From positions 117,383,370 through 117,447,369 of the forward strand of contig CM055266.1 of assembly GCA_029237695.1 (NCBI GenBank): DNA of 64,000 nt, written 5' to 3'. The stretch is from Conchocele bisecta. Taxonomy: Eukaryota > Mollusca > Bivalvia > Lucinida > Thyasiridae. The translations under genes and the position numbers were made by a program. The notes beneath the pieces were generated by a model. That model was not told the DNA's origin. It did no database searches and saw only the letters and a program-made list of their open reading frames with translations. Below, piece by piece: positions 30,340 to 41,957 of this stretch; position 1 is the first letter of the stretch; each line of letters begins with the position of its first letter.

Positions 30340-31500
30340 AATATAACACAAATACCCCCTAGATAGTGTCAGCTAGTAGTGTAAAGCATATATTGACACA
30401 AAACACGTCATATAATTGACATATGTAGTCAAATAAATCTGTTAAATTGGCCATATGTTCGATTAATGCACATCGAATCACCAATCATATGGGAAATACA
30501 TGCAAATATAGTTTAATATATGGACCGCGCTCTGGGAAAACCGGCCTTAATGACACAATTTTCGATTTTCACTTTATTACATTTTCTAATGCGGACACCT
30601 TTCAAAAACAATATTCTGAAAATAAAATGCAATGATGTTTCATAGTTTTTGTTTTATCTCACTTTTTGTAGCACCATGTGAATCACGTACGGAAAAAAAA
30701 CGTAACGTCATCGAGAAAATGACGTTATTGAAACGGCGACGTTTGTACAATACAAACCGAAAACAGCCTACAGTCCGAGCCTGCACATCGTTCGAGATAT
30801 TTAATAGGCCTACCTAGATCTACCCGTCTTAGGTTCTTTCAAATGCAGCAGAATGCAGGAAATTGCATCCTCATAAAAAAAGATTCCGGGGGATGGGTGG
30901 GGGGGGGCATGCTCCCGGACCCCCCAAGCGGCCTCTGTCGCTACGCTCGATCCACATTTGTTTCCCGGGCCTGCACCTCATTTGCCTCCTGGCTACGCCC
31001 CTGGATAAGTTACACTAAATGTATATACAAGTGTTAGTATGCATACTATCAAACATTGAACAGAATCAAAATATGATATGCACATGTAGTGAACAAAACA
31101 AACGCACAACTATCGATTGTAAATCTTCGTAATTTGCCACCATCACCATAATAGATTCATAATGATATACATGTGTTTTCTGTAGAAATGAATGACCAGA
31201 ATTCGGATAGGCCTATGGCTGCACATATCAATGACTTTGAACAGCGCCCGATGGGGTCTAAAGATCCAATTGAATGTTGTCAAATGTTTATTCCCATTTT
31301 AATTTGCTCCTGTCTATCCGTCCATCCATCCGTCAATTTTGGGATTTTCCCTATACGTACAGGCGGAATATGGGGTTAGACCATTAAACAGACCTAAAAT
31401 CCCCGGCTGTTGACATTCTGTTAATCTCCATGAAATAAATAAATAAATTGTCTCGAGTACTACTTCTACAGATTTACGCCAATCCTTTTCAAACTCCGTA
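30340..31500. other. Unassigned region with hAT-like end
   Basis: It contains the possible hAT right terminus (about 30880-31003) with a poly-G stretch (30893-30908). The remaining frames are short and without features. (ccat)n-like ccgtccatccatccgtc sits at 31318-31334. Confidence 0.5.
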
Positions 31501-31520
31501 TAGATGGAGTGTGTAGCTTT

Positions 31521-31798
31521 ATAATTCCAGCACAAAAATATTTACACAATTCCCTAGCATTTGATTGGCCCGTAGCAAGTCTCTGTCCAAAATGTATATC
31601 CCAGTAAACTCCCATATGCCGAACTACTTTCCATAACCGTGAGGCGCAGTTAAAATAATTCTTAAGAAAATGGAAAATAAACACATTTTCTTGATGAATT
31701 TATATCAAATGCTGGAATTATAAGGAATGAATGGCATTTTTGTTGAATTTATCGGGGATATAAACTTGGAAAAGTCGCGGGAATACTGGACGAGGCCT
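31521..31798 (+). mobile_element. Foldback family A, truncated at palindrome centre
   Basis: Module 1 is complete (ataattccagca to tgctggaattat) and the first palindrome arm runs to gacgaggcc, then the copy stops. Half of MITE F follows at once (31800-31940), so the junction is chimeric. Confidence 0.8.
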
Positions 31799-31799
31799 T

Positions 31800-31940
31800 T
31801 CTACATACTTTTAATCATCAAATATATGCAGTCGTTATTTCTACATGACATAATGCATTTCGGGAAAAATAAATGATTACTCCCTCAAAGTATACCTTGC
31901 TAGATAAGTATACTCTGCAATTTTGATGAAATCGGCTACT
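31800..31940. repeat. MITE family F, right half only
   Basis: catacttttaatcatcaaat through ctccctcaaagtatac to gatgaaatcggcta matches the right half of 50914-51217. The left half is missing, and the break is at the family A junction. Confidence 0.8.
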
Positions 31941-32108
31941 GATCATGATATTGTGAACTTGATTCCTGATGTAAGTTTGATCTGTGGAAAATTGGGGGTC
32001 ACAATATGCTTATTTGGAGCACTGAATACTGACCAGTAAAAATTCAAGAACACATTTTTTTCAGGGCAGCCATCTACAGATTTTACCCAGATGAATTACA
32101 CACCTATA

Positions 32109-32620
32109 GTCTGTTTCACGAAAGCTGCCCAAATTGTACGGCTATATAGACAATTCAAAAACAATATTATTTTCGATAATATTAAATTAAAGGAAAATTT
32201 AAGAATGAGCCTTCGTTTTATTTCGTGAAATTCGGTCAAATATTGATTTTATTACGAAAAATTGATTTGTCTATGGGAATTTAACATGGGGGAAAAAGAG
32301 GTAAAGCAGTGTGGGAGGAGTCAAAAAACGAAAAATTTTGGAAATTGACCTAGCTAGATAGCTTGGAAATGATCTAACTAAGAAAACAAAAGTTAAATTT
32401 TGAAAATCGGTCCAGTATTTCTAATATTCAAAAAATAGTCCCCATGATTTAACATGGGGAAATTGTTTTTTCTCAATAAAATCAATATTTGACCAAATTT
32501 CACGAAATAAAAAGAAGGTTCATTCTTAATTTTTCCTTTAATTTAATATTATCAAAAGAAATCTTGTTTTTGAATTGATTATATAGCCGTAAAATTTGGG
32601 CAGCTTTCGTGAAACAGACA
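32109..32620. mobile_element. MITE family H, long inverted repeats
   Basis: The terminal repeats start gtctgtttcacgaaagctgc (left) and end with its complement. The arms stay paired for about 170 bp (32109-32285 and 32450-32620), with the spacer around catgggg/ccccatg. Fragments with tctatgggaatttaacatg recur near 40445, 41110 and 58605. A minus-strand frame across the right arm is only the translated repeat. Confidence 0.75.
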
Positions 32621-32624
32621 GTAG

Positions 32625-33410
32625 CCTCTTCACCCCAGTCACAGCATACACTAGCACATTCTGTCCACTTCGTCATCTTTTCGCGTTTAATGGTCAAAAG
32701 ATGGAGGCAAAGGTTGACTCTGTCATCAATCAGGGGCCTTTTTTGAACGGAATTCGTTACAAAACTGAGGTCAAAACCGTGTATCCGCACGAAATAGTGC
32801 CGACTTTCTCGCGTTCTTCTGCACACTTATAATGTTGCTAAGATATTTAAATTGACTTATATTTCCTAAACACGCAAAATAGTAATTAAAAGAATATTTA
32901 CATTTATAAAAAATGCTCTAAAGAGGACGTAAAAATCACGGTTTATTCGTTAAGATCGACTGTGCGACTGATTCCCTGCGTTTGGCTTGAAGTTGTACTG
33001 GTTCCCAGTGCTCGTCAACAAGCAAGCGGGAGCTGAAAATAGTTCAAGTTCCGCGATTGCAGAATACTACAAGCCTTTACCCAGATATTCCCAACGACAG
33101 ACACCTGACCGATACACAAGTAGAAAGGTAATACATTTAAGTTATTACTGCCATTAATTATGTGTTCGAAACTTCTGCTATGCGGAATTTAATTCAGCAT
33201 ACACATAACATGTTCTTATTTCCGACAAGAGGTAGAAGCCGGCAAATTGTTTCATAATTTGGCTAACGGAATCGTTACAACGCTTTAAATTAATGCACGG
33301 ACCGTAGCGATGGATGATAAATGAGCAGTCAGTTGTGTTACGTTTCTGCAGTTCATTAATTGATTGATTTATTTGTGTTTAACGGCCTACCAACATCCAC
33401 ACCTATGGCC
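32625..33410. other. Intergenic, weak exon-like segment
   Basis: A GC-richer stretch at 32950-33128 ends in agaaag|gtaata, a plausible splice donor, but no convincing protein is encoded. A short plus-strand frame at 32596-32832 overlaps the repeat end. Otherwise nothing supported. Confidence 0.35.
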
Positions 33411-33419
33411 GGGAAGGTG

Positions 33420-33660
33420 GACAAATGGGGCTCGAGGGAGTTGTGACCAGTGTAGCTCCTGATCAAATTGCACGCTCATGTGGCCTGATAAGGATCTATG
33501 TTGATTGTAGAAGCATATCGGGTCTTTCATTGAGAGACTGGCGAGCAGTGCAGATCCTGATCAGACTGCGGATGCACAGGCTGATCTGGATCTACGCTCG
33601 TTGTAAAATCCGTAAGCCCTATTTCTCAAGTCCCAGTCACAAATTAAGGTTTAATCTACA
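33420..33660. repeat. Hairpin repeat (gaccagtgtagctc family)
   Basis: gtgaccagtgtagctcctgatc...gcagatcctgatcagactgc...caggctgatctggatctac and its closing gtcccagtcacaaatta recur at 49140-49690, 50505-50770 and 55140-55345. The ends form complementary arms. It is the dispersed family that most suggests a bivalve. Confidence 0.6.
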
Positions 33661-33803
33661 ATACTGGGATTCACACCTGGTTCCATTACTTTCCATCACT
33701 AAGGCAATATTGGGCAATCTGATTGCAATAAGGGTGCCTGACACTGGATCGGGATATTTTGTTCTCGGTATGGAAAGGCTGATGGTGTAAATTGGATTAC
33801 AGT

Positions 33804-33945
33804 CAATACGGCCCCTGGTCAAAACGGCCCCAGGTCAAAACGGCACGGATTTGATCAAAACTGCCCCCTAAATTGGTCAAAACGGCCCCCGTCCAAAATA
33901 AATGGTCAAAACGGCCAATATTTGGTCAAAACGGCCCCCAAAAAA
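33804..33945 (+). repeat. Left GGTCAAAACGGCCCC direct-repeat cluster
   Basis: Six copies of ggtcaaaacggcccc-like 15-mers sit in about 140 bp. The same motif appears inverted at 40116-40236, so the pair brackets 6.4 kb. Clusters of short direct repeats at both ends are typical of transposase-binding subterminal sites. Confidence 0.65.
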
Positions 33946-34327
33946 AATCACGTATAATTTTTATTTTATGTATTTATAACAGTTTTTGATAGTATATAGT
34001 TTGTATAATGTAGTATAATGAATAATAATGATAATAATATAATTTAATAAAACAACACAAAAATTGTATTATATTACCGTATTTTATCCGTATTCGTTAC
34101 AAAATATTTTCATATTTTTCGTGAAAATCGCTACGCGATGTCACTAGCATGATGGTCAATTATTTTGTATTGATTGCATAGCAGGATTAATCCAATTATC
34201 GATTGGTGGGATAGTATTGCAGCGTAGACCCTGATCAGTGGATGTACAGGCTGATATGGGGCTATACTGAATCAGTGTATCAGCCTTGCCCTTGTACATA
34301 TGGAAAACTATTGACACATAATTATAC
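33946..34327. other. AT-rich, nothing recognised
   Basis: No supported feature. Confidence 0.5.
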
Positions 34328-34554
34328 TCACACTGGTTAGACCGAACGCTTGGTCGACAGATGCAACGAATATCCGTCCGTTTTGAAACGCGTGGTAGTC
34401 AGATAAAATGGCCGAAAAGGAAGCAGTTTTTGAGGTAAGCGTTGTATTTATATTTATATTTATGATATATAAACGAATTCAGCCTCATGATTGGTCTTAC
34501 GGAATGCCCCCCAAGTACCCGCCGTCTGCAAATACTGCTTTTGAAGCTATGTAA

Positions 34555-34833
34555 GTGGAATTGATGGAGGAATGCAAAACAAAGTTTGGGTTGTCAACAA
34601 CAAAACGTGGATTATTTTTCAAAGTAGCAAAAAATGGCCCTGTATGCCCATTTATCGTACACATATGTGACCCCCGGTATTGGAAATCATTGAATACATT
34701 TAGAGAAATACAATTTGAGAAACCTGCCGACACAACAACACATTGCATGCAGAATATTGACATTTTTTTACTGCAACGATGGGCAATGCCGATTGACATG
34801 CAACGCATATGCTGCCGATGCAGTATCAATTGA
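34555..34833 (+). CDS. Arm-encoded frame of unknown function (92 aa), duplicated in other arm
   Basis: The frame MELMEECKTKFGLSTTKRG... continues with FFKVAKNGPVCPFIVHICDP, YWKSLNTFREIQFEKPADTT and a Cys-rich end ICCRCSIN. The right arm (37674-37922 minus) encodes a nearly identical sequence, differing mainly in the first residues. Antisense frames are also open (34497-34856, 37651-37914), as expected of mirrored DNA, so coding sense is unproven. No family recognised. Confidence 0.25.
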   Translation: MELMEECKTKFGLSTTKRGLFFKVAKNGPVCPFIVHICDPRYWKSLNTFREIQFEKPADTTTHCMQNIDIFLLQRWAMPIDMQRICCRCSIN

Positions 34834-35194
34834 ACGAATAATATGTCTTTCGGCAAAAATCTAGTTTATTTTCCAAACAATGTCATTCTTATCCGACGTT
34901 CGTGCTGTCAGATGCGTATTATTGGAAATAGTCCACGTTTATGAGCCAATTTTGCGGTATGGTCTTAATTTTATGTTTTATTCAGTATTCCACTACTTCT
35001 GAGGTCTGGTCTTTAAATTGAAATGTCTCTGTTCGCATGTAGACACACTGCATACAAATTAAACCCATTGAAGCACGACCCTAGCAAAATATATAACTGC
35101 CATATAATGTGAGGATAATGCTCTGTGTACCCATTTATCGTACAAATATATGGCCCTTGGTACTGTCATTCCCAAAATATGCGGCACTTATTCC

Positions 35195-35395
35195 CAGTGG
35201 GCACACGACGTCAGATAGACGTCAGACTGACGTCGGTTTCCGACGTCGATTTATGTTCGAAAATGAAAAATTTTTAGACGTCAGAATCCGACGTCGAACG
35301 GACGTCGGAATCCGACGTCGAACATACGTCAGAATCCGACGTCGAATGGACGTCGGTATCCGACGTCGAACGGACGTCAGAATCCGATTGGACAT
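35195..35395. repeat. GACGTC palindromic minisatellite
   Basis: Units of about 24 bp (gacgtcggaatccgacgtcg) follow cccagtgggcac. The mirror array is at about 37085-37305, ending gtgcccactggg. The arginine-rich frames through it (RRRTDVGI repeats) are translated satellite, not protein. Confidence 0.8.
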
Positions 35396-35439
35396 GTCAG
35401 ACATGATTGAATTTAACATATTTTCATGGTAGTGTTTTT

Positions 35440-35570
35440 TATTGATCATGTGGCAAATTTATAGACTAAGAGTACACTTTTATTCTCCATGACGATAAAA
35501 TGCTAGACGCGCAGGGATTATTCAGACGCGGCGATATCTGAGAACCAAAGTACTTTTGATGGCCTAACGT
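35440..35570. repeat. MITE family D fragment
   Basis: ttgatcatgtggcaaatt and gatatctgagaaccaaagta match the right end of the element at 51428-52141. Confidence 0.5.
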
Positions 35571-35853
35571 ATACTAGTGTATTATTATTATTAACCATTT
35601 CAACCCTGGTTATCCTACCTTGTCTTTTTCACACTATTTTTCTACTATTCCATTTATGACAAAAGACCATTCTAGATGAATGACAGTGGCAAATGCGGCA
35701 GATCCTGATGAGGCGACGAGCCGTCTCATCTGGATATACATTGTTTGCACATGTTGACTTTATGGAGGTATACATAGGGGTTGAAAGGGCTAATACTAAA
35801 ATATATGCAAACATTTGTATGCTTCATAATTGTGTTGTTTTATGTATATTTCA

Positions 35854-36201
35854 GACAACGCTAAGACATACACATACGAGAGAAACACAGAAATGGACGA
35901 TATTGAAGCCGATCGATCTTCACAACGAGCTAATCTTATCGAACAATGAATGTTTGAAATCACGCTGGCATCCTTGGATACACTGAAACACAGTACGGCC
36001 ATGGAAATACGTAAAGCGCAGAACGAGATGAAGAAACGATTGAGACGATACAGAGACAGGCAGAGAGAACTTGTGAAAAGTAAACCGGATTCTAATAAGG
36101 ATCCTCCCGAAGAACTGCTGAAGCGACGAATGAAGCACGATGCTAAGATGAAAAAGAATCTGAAACAAGCTCGCCCCAAGACATCGCCGGCGACGCTTTA
36201 G
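35854..36201 (+). pseudogene. Exon-like basic coiled-coil segment with in-frame stops
   Basis: A splice-acceptor-like tgtatatttcag precedes 35854. The frame then reads NAKTYTYERNTEMDDIEADR, a stop at 35947-35949, then MFEITLASLDTLKHSTAMEI, a highly charged helix (KKRLRRYRDRQRELVKSK) and ends at 36201, with acidic text still recognisable beyond (SEPEVEVDD). I do not know the family. The charged helix resembles part of a nuclear or cytoskeletal host protein. The stop codons and the position inside the inverted-repeat element suggest a captured, broken gene fragment. Confidence 0.4.
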
Positions 36202-36349
36202 GATACCACTTCACTCATTCGTAAAACCGACGCGGACTCGGAACCCGAGGTGGAAGTGGACGATACGTTTATGGTTGACAATCGATGCACCAGTGGGGGC
36301 ATTCGTATCCGCGGACACAGTTCCAGTTTTCCATGAAAATATTACTTGA

Positions 36350-36391
36350 CATTTCATTAGAATTGTCTCGTGAGACAATTCTAATGAAATG
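36350..36391. repeat. Perfect 20-bp-arm palindrome
   Basis: catttcattagaattgtctc, spacer gt, then its exact reverse complement. One arm is also present near 8553 in the unrecognised open frame. Confidence 0.9.
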
Positions 36392-36605
36392 CCAAGGTAT
36401 GTTTTTATCGCGAAATGATCGAATATTCAGCAATTTCCATCTGCATGATTGTCATCTGCAGCAGGATAAGGGTTAAAGTGAACTAAGTCCCTGCTATATG
36501 ATTCCATCGAGTAACGAATCGCACCATAAATTTATGGCAAAAATATATGTGAAAGTATAATAAAATACATTTGCCAGCCAAAATTATGTGTTTATTACTG
36601 ACCAG

Positions 36606-36908
36606 TAGCCGATTTCATCAAAATTGCAAAGTATACTTTACTAGCAAAGTCTACTTTGAGGGAGAAATCATTTATTTTTCCTGAAATGCATTATTTCATA
36701 TAGAACTAACAAATGCATATATTTCATGATTAAAAGTATGCAGAATTATTATACTGAATTTATTACATTATCACAGCCAAATTGGCTGTGATAATGTAAT
36801 AAATTCAGTATAATAAAAATTAATAAATTTATCATAAAACTGAAAATTTCTCCCTCAAAGTATACTTTGCTACTAAAGTATACTTTGCAATATTGATGAA
36901 ATAGGCTA
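36606..36908. mobile_element. MITE family F, full copy
   Basis: It has tagccgatttcatcaaaattgc and complementary right end, the same paired gcaaagtatacttt motifs and the cacagccaaattggctgtg centre as 23448-23750. It is inside the loop of the 34328-38179 element. Confidence 0.85.
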
Positions 36909-38179
36909 CAGGTATCAAACCAGGATATTGATTAGTTGATCCAGAGTGAAACTGCAGATCAAGTAATCAATGCAAAATAATGTTTTCTAGACGATAAAAC
37001 CCGACATTGAATTGATGTCAGAACCAGACGTTGGATAAAGGTCGTTTTCTGACGTCGGATAGACGTTGGATTATATTTGAAAATTAAAGTTGTTTAGACG
37101 TCGGAATCCGACGTTGAAATGATGTCAGAATTAGACGTATATCCAACGTCGGATTATGACGTCCGTTCAACGTCGGATACCGACGTCCGTTCGACGTAGG
37201 ATTCTGACGTCTAAAAAACTTTCATTTTCGAACATAATCCGACGTCTATCCGACGTCGGAAACCGACGTCAGTCCGACGTCTATCTGACGTCATGTGCCC
37301 ACTGGGAATTAGTGTCGCATATTTTGGGAATGAAAGTACCAGGGGCCGGCCATATATGTATACGATAAATGGGTACACAGAGCATTATCCTCACATTATA
37401 AGTGGCAGTTATATATTTTGCTAGGGTCGTGCTTCAATGGGTTTAATTTGTATGCAGTGTGTCTACATGCGAACAGAGACATTTCAATTTAAAGACCACA
37501 CCACAGAAGTAGTGGAATAATGAATAAAACATAAAATTAAGACAAACCCGCAAAATTGGCTCATAAACGTGGACTATTTCCAATAATACGCATCTGACAG
37601 CACGAACGTCGGATAAGAATGACATTGTTTGGAAAATAAACTGTATATTTTTGCCTAAAGACATATTATTCGTTCAATTGATACTGCATCGGCAGCATAT
37701 GCGTTGCATGTCAATCGGCATTGCCCATCGTTGCAGTAAAAAAATGTCAATATTCTGCATGCAATGTGTTGTTGTGTCGGCAGGTGTCTCAAATTGTATT
37801 TCTCTAAATGTATTCAATGATTTCCAATACCGGGGGTCACATATGTGTACGATAAATGGGCATACAGGGCCATTTTGTGCTACTTTGAAAAAAAATTCAA
37901 CATTTTCTTGTTGACAACCCAAACTTTGTTTTGCATTTCTCCATCAATTCCACTTACATAGCTTCAAAAGCAGTATTTGCAGACGGCGGATACTTGGGGG
38001 CATTCCGTAAGACCAATCATGAGGCTGGATTCGTTTATATATCATAAATATAAATATAAATACAACGCTTACCTCAAAAACTGCTTCCTTTTCGGCCATT
38101 TTATCTGACTACCACGCGTTCCAAAACGTACGGATATTCGTTGCATCTGTCGACCAAGCGTTCGGCCTAACCAGTGTGA

Positions 38180-38875
38180 TACTGGGTTTATAGAATTTGC
38201 TTACGGAACAGTTCTGCTTGTAGTCGGTGACATAAACAATAACCCACATGCAGATAATTACTTAGCAAAACCCGAAGGAATGTAACCAGTAAATAATTAC
38301 TGCATTTCAAGCAATTAAATAATTTTCCCAAAAATATAATTGCTCTGAATGTTAAGAAAGTGACAAAGCAAACAAAAACGTTTCAGACAAAAAAGAGACC
38401 TTCATGGGAACCAAGACGAGGCTAAATCATGCGATAAAACAAAATCTGAAAACTTAACATAGTGTCAATGATTTGCTGAATAAATGTTGAACTATGCAAA
38501 CCCTGGTTTTCATAATGTGTCGACACTAATTTTAAATGCAATTACATAATTTCCTGATCAATTATTTAGATAAATACTACTGTATTTCAGATAATGACCA
38601 ATCATAGACAATTTTGGAACACGCTGTTATGGAGTAAAAACTGTACTTGCCAATTGTGGGTTCATGTGTGGTACATGTAATGTGTCTCTTTGAAATTCAT
38701 TATAAGTACCATCCACGAATTTGTAATTGGCAATTACAATTACATTTAATGTGTCTCTTTGAAATTACTATTGCAATAACAACAGATAAACGCCGCACCT
38801 GAACTCGAATAATAGCATTATACAACGATAAGCCGCGAAACATATTACATCATACTTTGCATAGCCCAATATCGA
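38180..38875. other. Intergenic, nothing recognised
   Basis: AT-rich sequence without supported features. A short repeated taatgtgtctctttgaaatt occurs twice near 38680-38765. Confidence 0.5.
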
Positions 38876-39140
38876 TCATTATCTCGTCAACACAGTGCGT
38901 ATGTGCCGTGAAACACGGTGCCGTGAAACATTTTCGATATCCAGTCAATACTATTTTTGCATTTTACAGCCATTTGTAGGTGTTGATGGGATAAATAGAA
39001 TAGTAGGTTAGTGCCGTGAATGGGAAAACATATCTGGCGCGGCACGGAAACGGGATGTACTCGGCAGAGCCTCGCCCATCACGTTTCCTGAGCCTTGCCA
39101 GATATGTTTTCCCATTCACGGCACTAACTTACTATTCTCT
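38876..39140. mobile_element. Foldback family B, full copy
   Basis: Module ctcgtcaacacagtgcg...gtgttgatgggataa is followed by the tagaatagtaggttagtgcc palindrome to ttactattcta. It is nearly identical to 24020-24283. Confidence 0.85.
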
Positions 39141-39516
39141 ATTTCCCTGTCACGATATGTTCTGCCCTGACCAACCGTCAAAATCATCATTATATAGGAT
39201 AACACTGTTACGGCTGAATCTCCATATATCACATGCACTCACACTCAGCCCTTTTCACGGTCTTACATACCGGCTTCGTGCGAGAGGAGAATGAACTAGC
39301 TAGGTTAAATTAACCGCCTCATTGCCTCCTTCATTTAATGCACATATTTCGACTGTATGGCAGATATTAGTAAATTCTGAAACAAACGGACCAACGGTCA
39401 TTGGCCTGCATTTTTGGACTCAAATATCCGGGTTTGGAAGGTCCTCGAGCCAATTCCTACCCTTAAATATAAGATAATAAGTTAATAATAAATATAAAAA
39501 CAATATATTGCATGCA

Positions 39517-40010
39517 TACCCACTCAGTAGGCACAACATGTACTTTATAGGAATTAAATAAGTCTGTCACTATTCCACCAGTTCTAAAAATTACCAGTGC
39601 CCGCTATACAGATATAATCATTAGTAATGTTTATTTTACTGATAGTGACGTGCGGTGGTATCAGGCTATTTTCATTTGCAAATGAGGCATGATATTTTTT
39701 AATTATTTATACTAATTAAATGCGTCACCTGAACAAATAATATTTTCGACTTATTACATTAAAGCATGATCATTGCACATCAAATATAACTACAGAGAAT
39801 AACTAATATTGTCCGTTAACATTTTAAGGAAACACGGTTATCGCCCCTGATATCAGTGTGGAAATTTTACCTCTGATATAAAATGTATAATAATGCCAAT
39901 CAATGCGTGGGCTAAAGGTGAATGGATGTTTATTTTGCCAGAAAATGTCTCAGATGATGTCTCAGATATAGAGAACATTTTGTGTCCACTGCGTGGGTAT
40001 GTACCTTTAA
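39517..40010. mobile_element. MITE family G, left end degraded
   Basis: It starts cccactcagtaggcacaaca and ends gcgtgggtatgtacctttaa. The family has ttaaaggtacatgcccac inverted termini and length near 510 bp. Copies are at 40545, 43108, 45533, 57635 and 60961. Confidence 0.75.
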
Positions 40011-40115
40011 AGTTCGTTTTCATCAATATTCATAATACAAGGTCATTTATTATTGTTATTTTAGATGAATATTAAGAATATATATATATATATTTGTGTA
40101 GAAAAAAAAATATAA

Positions 40116-40236
40116 TAGGGGGCCGTTGTAGTAGGGGCCGTTTTGACCAAATTCCCAAAACTTAGGGGCCGTTTTGACCAGAACCGGGCCGTTGTGACCA
40201 GGGGCCGTTTTGACGAGGGGCCGTTTTGACTTGCTT
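40116..40236 (-). repeat. Right GGTCAAAACGGCCCC cluster (inverted)
   Basis: Six or so ggggccgttttgacc 15-mers, the reverse complement of the cluster at 33804-33945. The outer copy is ggggccgttttgac, adjacent to ttgcttcc. Confidence 0.65.
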
Positions 40237-40544
40237 CCGTGTAAATTGACGAATATTTGCAGAATTAGCAATTTAGTTTTCTTACCAGGTGAGCTGATTA
40301 TCTTGAATTAATACACATGCGTGGGTTCTATGGTTCGATAAGCTCACTCGTTTGATTGGCGTAAGGACCCACTCACCTATGCATTATTTCAAGATAATTA
40401 GCTCGCTTGGCTAAATAATGCTATTTAATACAAAAATACTATTTCTCTATGGGAATTTAACATGGAAATGATTTTACAAACTATAAAGAAAACAAAACTT
40501 AAATTTTGATAAAAGATGTTTCACTGTTATCCTCGTGACTGTTG

Positions 40545-41071
40545 AAAGGTACATATACATGCCCACTCAGTAGGCACAAAATGTTTTTTATAGGAATTAA
40601 ATAAGTGTATACTATAATTGTGCCACTATTCCATCAGTTCTAAAAATTATGAGTGCCCTCTATACAGATATAATCATTTAGTACAAATATATATTTTACT
40701 GATAGTGACTCGCGGTGATATCAGGCTATTTTCATATTCAAATGAGGCATGATATGTTTTAATTATGTATTCTAGTTAAATGCGCCACTTGAAAATATAA
40801 TACTTTCGACAGATAATAAAGTACGATCATTGTACATCAAAAAATAAATACAGAGAATAAATAGTAATGTCCGTTAACATTTTAAGGAAACGCGGTTATC
40901 GCCCCTGATATCAGTGTGGAAATTGACATCTGATATAAAATGTATAATAATGCCAATCAATACGTGGGGTAATGGTGAAATAATGTTTATTTTGCCAGAT
41001 AATGTCTCGGATTATGTCTGATATAAAGAACAGTTTGTGCCTACTGGGTGGGCATGTACATGTACCTTTAA
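40545..41071. mobile_element. MITE family G
   Basis: aaaggtacatatacatgccc (with a short duplication) to gggtgggcatgtacatgtacc. The interior matches the 39517 copy, including tatcgcccctgatatcagtg. Confidence 0.8.
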
Positions 41072-41246
41072 TCTCCTGTAAACATCTTCACTTATATGAA
41101 ACTATGATGTATCTATGAGGATTTAACATGCAGAAATTATTTTCATAATACCCGGTACAATTATTATTTGACTAAATTTCGTGAAATAAAAATAAGTCTC
41201 ATTCTTACATTTTGCTAAGTAGTAATAATAGTGGACAATTGTGTTT

Positions 41247-41621
41247 CGTATGGTGGCATATATTTGCCATCAAGATGTCGACATAATTTCTCGCAACATG
41301 TTGACTTAAATATCATGACATGTCAACATAACCTGATAAGTTGCCACAACAAGTGAACATAATGCGAGTTATCACAATTAGTCAACATACCGTGATAAGT
41401 TAACACAATATGTCGACATAACGTGAAATTTTATCTCAACAAGTCGACATAACGTGATATTTATCTCAACATGGTGACTTTTTTTAACCTGATAAGTTAA
41501 CACAACATGTCGATATAATATGATAGTTTTACACAACATGTCGACATAATGTGATATTTTATCTCAACATGTCGACATAGTTTTGCATCGGCATCTCAAC
41601 AGCAAGTATATGCCACCATAG
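41247..41621. mobile_element. MITE with internal minisatellite
   Basis: The termini are tatggtggcatatatttgcc and the complementary tatatgccaccata. Between them lie about eight units of 35-45 bp built from acatgtcgacataacgtgat. The internal array explains the alternating gtcgac and gataagtt motifs. Confidence 0.7.
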
Positions 41622-41957
41622 TTTTGCAATGTTTATATATATATAACCTTATAAGGTGGCAAGTTTACATAAAACTGACAGCAGTGTTAGTGTGCATGTA
41701 TATCATGTATTCAGACCATAGCAATTTAGTTCATTTTTCGTACTGACTGTGTAGTGTCAGATTGCTTTTGAAATATTTTGAAAATAGATACATTTACAAA
41801 TAAAATGACAATTTGGCAATTCATTTCAGTGATGGGTATGGTCCCTACTAAAAATCTGCAAATTAGTTTTCTCTAGCATGAACTAAAGTTGATAAATACA
41901 TGTATCATGTATCCTGCATATTTTACAACTTTTTTGTATTTTTCTTGTCTTCTGCAG

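Larger units (their letters stand above)
24550..31003. mobile_element. Possible hAT-like termini bracketing the nest
   Basis: CAGTGGCGTAGC at 24550 and the complementary GGCTACGCCCCTG ending at 31003 look like hAT terminal inverted repeats, each followed inward by a ggcccggg motif. No 8-bp duplication directly abuts the ends. A seven-base match (tacacta) lies before the left end and seven bases beyond the right end. They could be one element split by the mariner or two independent remnants. Confidence 0.35.
34328..38179. mobile_element. 3.85-kb element with about 1-kb inverted arms
   Basis: Left arm 34328-about 35395 and right arm about 37120-38179 are reverse complements with few differences, starting at cacactggttag/ctaaccagtgtg. 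Each arm holds an ATG followed by MAEKEAVFE and a splice-donor-like GAG|GTAAGC (34408-34434 and its mirror), an open frame (34555-34833; 37674-37922 on the minus strand), and a GACGTC-rich array at the inner end. The loop contains an exon-like pseudogene (35854-36201), a palindrome and a MITE F copy. No transposase recognised. It may be a foldback transposon or a large inverted duplication. Confidence 0.75.

Noticed and set aside
34497..34856. 119-residue antisense frame in the left arm
   Set aside because: Mirror of the equally open sense frame. There is no way to choose, so only one is listed, with low confidence.
35109..35449. Arginine-rich repeat proteins (RRRTDVGI units) on both strands
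   Set aside because: They are translations of a GACGTC minisatellite, open on both strands because the unit is palindromic and a multiple of three.
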